The notes under the pieces: generated by a model
Databases searched by the model: none
Seen by the model: only the letters and a program-made list of their open reading frames with translations
What the model was told of the DNA's origin: nothing
Position numbers and translations under genes: made by a program
Part shown: one piece after another, positions 6,577 through 9,478 of the stretch
Layout of the letters: each line of letters starts with the position of its first letter
Numbering within the stretch: the stretch's first letter is position 1
NCBI GenBank assembly: GCA_937960725.1
Contig: CALGOY010000100.1
Location: 1 to 9,478 of the forward strand
From: an uncultured Bacillota bacterium
Lineage (GTDB): Bacteria; Bacillota; Clostridia; Caldicoprobacterales; UBA3941
Direction of reading: 5' to 3'
Length of the DNA stretch: 9,478 bases

Positions 6577-6834
6577 ATATTTATCAATAAGCTCTATGAT
6601 CTCATCCACCTTTTCATCTCCATTGCCTTTAGTGAATGCTTCTTTAACGCAATGCTTTATATGCTGATCTATTATCTTTAAATTTGTCTTTTTTAATTGA
6701 GCCTGTACTGCCAATATCTGTTTAGATATATCAACACAATAGCGATCCTCTTCTACCATTTTAATTATACCTGATATCTGCCCCCTGGCAGTTTTTAAGA
6801 GATTTAATACCTGCTGTTTAGTCGTATTATCCAT
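6568..6834 (-). CDS. csoR: Copper-sensing transcriptional repressor CsoR
   Basis: An 88-residue all-helical DNA-binding regulator of the CsoR/RcnR (DUF156) family. The Cu(I) ligand set typical of true CsoR is present: C33 (YCVD), H58 and C62 (HIKHC, the HxxxC motif). It therefore fits the C-H-C copper fingerprint better than those of the nickel (RcnR) or formaldehyde (FrmR) members. Family knowledge: the apo-tetramer represses copper export genes and is released when Cu(I) binds. The ATG at 6834 is chosen because GGGAGGG lies 6 nt upstream; a GTG-started extension of 18 residues would run through that site and the upstream hairpin. The gene follows copZ and copA on the same strand, consistent with an autoregulated copper operon. 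Its operator was not found and probably lies upstream of copA. Confidence 0.92.
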   Translation of the reverse strand: MDNTTKQQVLNLLKTARGQISGIIKMVEEDRYCVDISKQILAVQAQLKKTNLKIIDQHIKHCVKEAFTKGNGDEKVDEIIELIDKYAK

Positions 6835-6840
6835 TAAAAA

Positions 6841-6847
6841 CCCTCCC
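6841..6847 (-). promoter_or_regulatory. Ribosome binding site deciding the csoR start
   Basis: GGGAGGG on the - strand, 6 nt before the ATG at 6834. It lies inside the longer GTG-initiated frame and so argues against that start. Confidence 0.8.
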
Positions 6848-6860
6848 AAAGCTATTAACA

Positions 6861-6890
6861 CAGCGGGTGGCCCTAAAAAGCCACCCACTG
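6861..6890. other. 11-bp hairpin between copZ and csoR
   Basis: On the - strand CAGTGGGTGGC (6890-6880) pairs with GCCACCCGCTG (6871-6861) across an 8-nt loop; one pair is G-U in RNA. No T-tract follows on either strand, so it is not a standard terminator. It sits 13 nt after the copZ stop and 13 nt before the csoR ribosome binding site. This suits an mRNA stabilising or processing element that sets different copZ and csoR levels. Confidence 0.6.
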
Positions 6891-6903
6891 AAGTTAAACT
6901 AGA

Positions 6904-7113
6904 TCATTCTATACTAGTAACTTCATATCCTGCTTCATCTATTGCCGCTTTAAATTTTTCGTCCTCAACTGGGCTATCTAACTCTACTTCTGCGAACTTT
7001 CCTTCCAGATCAACCTTGACTGACTTTACTCCTGAAATCTCTTCCAAAGCTTCCGTAACATGCCTTACACAGTTTTGGCAAGACATACCTTCTATAAATA
7101 TCTTCTTTTTCAT
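6904..7113 (-). CDS. copZ: Copper chaperone CopZ (heavy-metal-associated domain protein)
   Basis: A 69-residue single HMA domain with the Cu(I)-binding motif GMSCQNC (C12 and C15) and the usual ferredoxin-like pattern ending in AIDEAGYEV. Family knowledge: CopZ carries Cu(I) in the cytoplasm and passes it to the N-terminal domain of CopA or to CsoR. The ATG at 7113 is preferred because it gives the standard MKKKIFIEGM N-terminus; an in-frame GTG and TTG just upstream would add 2-3 residues and fit the AAAGGA site less well. The gene lies 133 nt after copA and before csoR, all on one strand. A MerP-type mercury protein is the alternative, but the neighbours favour copper. Confidence 0.92.
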   Translation of the reverse strand: MKKKIFIEGMSCQNCVRHVTEALEEISGVKSVKVDLEGKFAEVELDSPVEDEKFKAAIDEAGYEVTSIE

Positions 7114-7183
7114 AATCACCAAATCCTTTCCTTTTATATCTTTATATTATCATTAACCCTAATATTCAGCAGTCTAAACTGAT

Positions 7184-7212
7184 ATTTTATCCGCGATTGA
7201 AAGCTATTTTAA
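7184..7212 (-). promoter_or_regulatory. Possible promoter in the copA-copZ gap
   Basis: The 133-nt gap 7114-7246 holds TTAAAA (7212-7207, 4 of 6 to the -35 consensus) and TAAAAT (7189-7184, 5 of 6 to the -10) at 17-bp spacing on the - strand. It could give copZ-csoR transcription apart from copA. No copper operator (CsoR-type G/C-rich repeat or cop box) is visible nearby, and no terminator follows copA, so cotranscription remains equally likely. Confidence 0.3.
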
Positions 7213-7246
7213 TCAGTGCTTAAGCCTATATTTGTAAGGTCGGTGT

Positions 7247-9478
7247 CTAATGCGAAGGTTTAAATCTCCTCAATCTCAAAGCGTTGAGCAAGACAGATAC
7301 AGAGCTGAAGGCCATAGCCCCTGCCGCTATCATTGGGTTTAAAAGTGGTCCTCCAAATAGATAGAGCACTCCTGCGGCTATGGGGATGCCAGCGCTGTTG
7401 TAGGCAAAAGCCCAAAATAGATTTTCTTTAATAGTTTTTATGGTAGCTTTGCTCAGCTGTATGGCTGTGGGCACATCCATAAGGTCACTTCTCATCAGCA
7501 CGATATCCGCTGACTCCATAGCTACATCGGTACCAGAGCCAATTGCTATTCCAATATCCGCCTGCACCAGGGCAGGAGCGTCGTTGATGCCGTCTCCCAC
7601 CATTGCAACCTTTTTGCCTTCTGCCTGAAGTTTTTTGACTTCATTAGCCTTATCCTGGGGGAGCACTTCTGCTAGGACCCGATCTATTCCCACCTGCCTA
7701 GCAATAGCTTCCGCTGTCCTCTTATTATCCCCGGTAATCATAACAACTTCGATGCCCATTTTGTGAAGTGTCTCTATGGCTTGCTTGCTACTAGGCTTGA
7801 TTACGTCAGCCACTGCTATAATTCCCTCAAGCTTTCCGTCTATGGCAACGAACATAGGAGTTTTTCCTTCACTAGCTAACCTATTGGATTCTTCCTGAAG
7901 CGCAATCTCAATATTTCTATCATCCATCAGCTTTTTATTGCCAAGGAGCATTTTTTTGCCCTCAAGCAACACCTCGATGCCGTGGCCTGGTATTGCCTCA
8001 AAGCTGTCAACCTTTACAAGCTCCATATTCCTCTCCCTGGCACTGCTTACTATAGCCTCTCCAAGGGGGTGCTCCGATCCTACTTCTGCCGATGCCGACA
8101 GGCGCAAAAGCTCCTCTTCGCTAATATCGCCTCTGGTAATTATATCGGTCACCTTAGGCTTTCCTTCGGTGATAGTTCCCGTCTTATCAAGTATAACGGT
8201 ATCTAGCTTATGGGCTGTTTCTAAGGCTTCCCCTCCTTTTATCAGCACACCGTGCTCTGCGCCTTTTCCCGTACCGACCATGATGGCGGTAGGTGTAGCA
8301 AGGCCTAGGGCACATGGACAAGCTATAACTAAGACGGATATGAATATGGTCAAGGAGAAAACAGCCGACTGTCCTGACAAGGCCCACGCCACAGCTGCAA
8401 TAACAGCAATGGCTATTACTATGGGTACAAAATACCCCGATATGATATCAGCCATCTTCGCTATAGGAGCTTTTGAGCCCTGGGCCTCTTCCACCAACTT
8501 TATAATCTGGGCCAGGACCGTGTCCTTCCCTACCTTGGTGGCTTTAAATTTTATCGTTCCGTTCTTATTAATGCTTGCTCCAACTACCTTGCTTCCAGGA
8601 TATTTTTCTACCGGTATGCTTTCGCCGGTAAGCATGGATTCATCCACTGAAGTCCTGCCCTCGACTACCACTCCGTCCACAGGAATTCTGTCCCCGGGCT
8701 TTACCAGCAGTATGTCCCCCACCTCAACCTCTTCAATAGGGATAACTATCTCTTTACCATCCTGGATAACTATTGCCGTCTTAGGGGACAGACCAGCTAG
8801 CTTTCTAATAGCTTCAGAGCTTTTACCCTTTGCTATGGCTTCCAAGTACTTGCCTAGTAGTATTAAAGCAATAATAACGCCTGCTGATTCGAAATATAGA
8901 TTCATGGCATAATCAGTATTGCCGCGGATAATCTGAAATATGGCATATATACCGTATAGAAATGCCGCACTGGTGCCTACGGCTATAAGGGAGTCCATAT
9001 TGGGTTCAAATCTGAATAATTTGCTAAAACCGACAGTATAAAATCTATATCCAACCGCAATTATAGGGATCGTTAATAGCAGCTGCGCTATCGCAAAATT
9101 AAGCGGGTATTTCTCAGGCCTAATAATTTCTGGAATAGGCAGACCCATCATATGACCCATGGCAATATATAATAGGGGAGCTGCAAATATTACAGCTATT
9201 ATAAACTTAGTTCGCAAAATGCTAACTTCTTTTTCCCTGCGGGCCCTCTCAACATCTGCCTGCTCAACGGCTTCTATTTCTAAAGCCTTGTATCCCGCCT
9301 TTAAGATGGCGCTTTTAATTTCCGATATCCTCACCTCTGAAGAGTCATATACAACCCTTGCTTTTTCTGTAGCAAAGTTTACATTTACTTCCTTAATCCC
9401 CGGCAGCTTATTTATAGCCCTTTCAACAGCCTTAGCACAGGCGGTGCAGGTCATCCCCTCTATGGGTATGCTTATATC
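7247..9478 (-). CDS. copA: Copper-exporting P1B-type ATPase CopA (5' end cut by window edge)
   Basis: 743 residues are visible and the frame is open to the right edge, so the start lies just outside. The order is: one HMA domain with the MTCTAC metal motif (C11 and C14 of the visible part), paired membrane helices, the actuator domain with TGES (284-287), the CPC ion-binding motif (387-389), phosphorylation motif DKTGT (431-435), the HP motif of the nucleotide domain (470-471), GDGINDAP (628-635) and two final helices. These last carry YN and MxxSS, the other Cu(I)-coordinating positions. Family knowledge: this inner-membrane pump uses ATP to export Cu(I) from the cytoplasm. All catalytic residues are intact. 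CopZ and CsoR downstream support copper over silver, though both may be transported. A second HMA domain upstream cannot be excluded. Confidence 0.96.
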   Translation of the reverse strand, partial: DISIPIEGMTCTACAKAVERAINKLPGIKEVNVNFATEKARVVYDSSEVRISEIKSAILKAGYKALEIEAVEQADVERARREKEVSILRTKFIIAVIFAAPLLYIAMGHMMGLPIPEIIRPEKYPLNFAIAQLLLTIPIIAVGYRFYTVGFSKLFRFEPNMDSLIAVGTSAAFLYGIYAIFQIIRGNTDYAMNLYFESAGVIIALILLGKYLEAIAKGKSSEAIRKLAGLSPKTAIVIQDGKEIVIPIEEVEVGDILLVKPGDRIPVDGVVVEGRTSVDESMLTGESIPVEKYPGSKVVGASINKNGTIKFKATKVGKDTVLAQIIKLVEEAQGSKAPIAKMADIISGYFVPIVIAIAVIAAVAWALSGQSAVFSLTIFISVLVIACPCALGLATPTAIMVGTGKGAEHGVLIKGGEALETAHKLDTVILDKTGTITEGKPKVTDIITRGDISEEELLRLSASAEVGSEHPLGEAIVSSARERNMELVKVDSFEAIPGHGIEVLLEGKKMLLGNKKLMDDRNIEIALQEESNRLASEGKTPMFVAIDGKLEGIIAVADVIKPSSKQAIETLHKMGIEVVMITGDNKRTAEAIARQVGIDRVLAEVLPQDKANEVKKLQAEGKKVAMVGDGINDAPALVQADIGIAIGSGTDVAMESADIVLMRSDLMDVPTAIQLSKATIKTIKENLFWAFAYNSAGIPIAAGVLYLFGGPLLNPMIAAGAMAFSSVSVLLNALRLRRFKPSH

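Noticed and set aside
6835..6888. GTG start adding 18 residues to CsoR
   Set aside because: The extension runs through the upstream hairpin and the GGGAGGG site; CsoR proteins normally begin close to the first helix.
6861..6890. Terminator between copZ and csoR
   Set aside because: The stem is strong but no T-tract follows on either strand.
7114..7246. CsoR operator or terminator in the copA-copZ gap
   Set aside because: No G/C-rich copper operator repeat and no stem followed by T residues could be found; only a weak promoter-like pair is present.
7938..8912. Long open frame of 324 codons on the + strand inside copA
   Set aside because: It lies wholly antisense to the conserved catalytic core of CopA. 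Its translation is low-complexity (rich in S, T, P, I) and resembles no known family, so it is a shadow of copA codon usage.

Overview
The window reads as a piece of an anaerobic, low-GC Gram-positive (Clostridia-type) chromosome. The reasons are strong AGGAGG-type ribosome binding sites, AT-rich intergenic DNA, [FeFe]-hydrogenase maturases, a clostridial-type CsoR/CopZ/CopA copper set and a membrane-anchored AraC regulator of the kind common in Firmicutes. I cannot name the species. There are nine protein genes. Two are cut by the window edges: the AraC regulator at the left and copA at the right.

Left part, + strand (2-2263). The C-terminal 638 residues of a membrane-bound AraC-family regulator are followed by a small TSCPD-domain gene with its own promoter. 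A 14-bp-stem hairpin with T-tracts on both sides (2230-2263) ends transcription from both directions.

Centre, - strand (2272-6549). An [FeFe]-hydrogenase maturation operon is transcribed in the order hydF, hydG, hydE, then a DUF2249 gene. HydE and HydG are radical-SAM enzymes that make the H-cluster ligands. HydF is the GTPase scaffold that carries the 2Fe precursor to HydA. No hydrogenase structural gene is present. The promoter has a consensus -10 with 17-bp spacing, and an 18-bp site over the -10 matches the Rex (NADH/NAD+ sensor) operator at 13 of 14 defined positions. Between promoter and hydF is a leader of about 205 nt that contains an intrinsic terminator and possible alternative pairings. 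This uncharacterised leader is the most interesting signal in the window.

Right part, - strand (6551-9478). A copper-handling cluster runs copA (5' end beyond the window), copZ, csoR: a Cu(I) P-type ATPase, a copper chaperone and a copper-sensing repressor. An 11-bp hairpin lies between copZ and csoR. A short terminator at the end of csoR separates this cluster from the hyd promoter.

No tRNA, rRNA, CRISPR array, insertion sequence or phage gene was seen. Intergenic stretches over about 100 nt are 6309-6567 (hyd promoter and leader) and 7114-7246 (copA-copZ gap), both described below.
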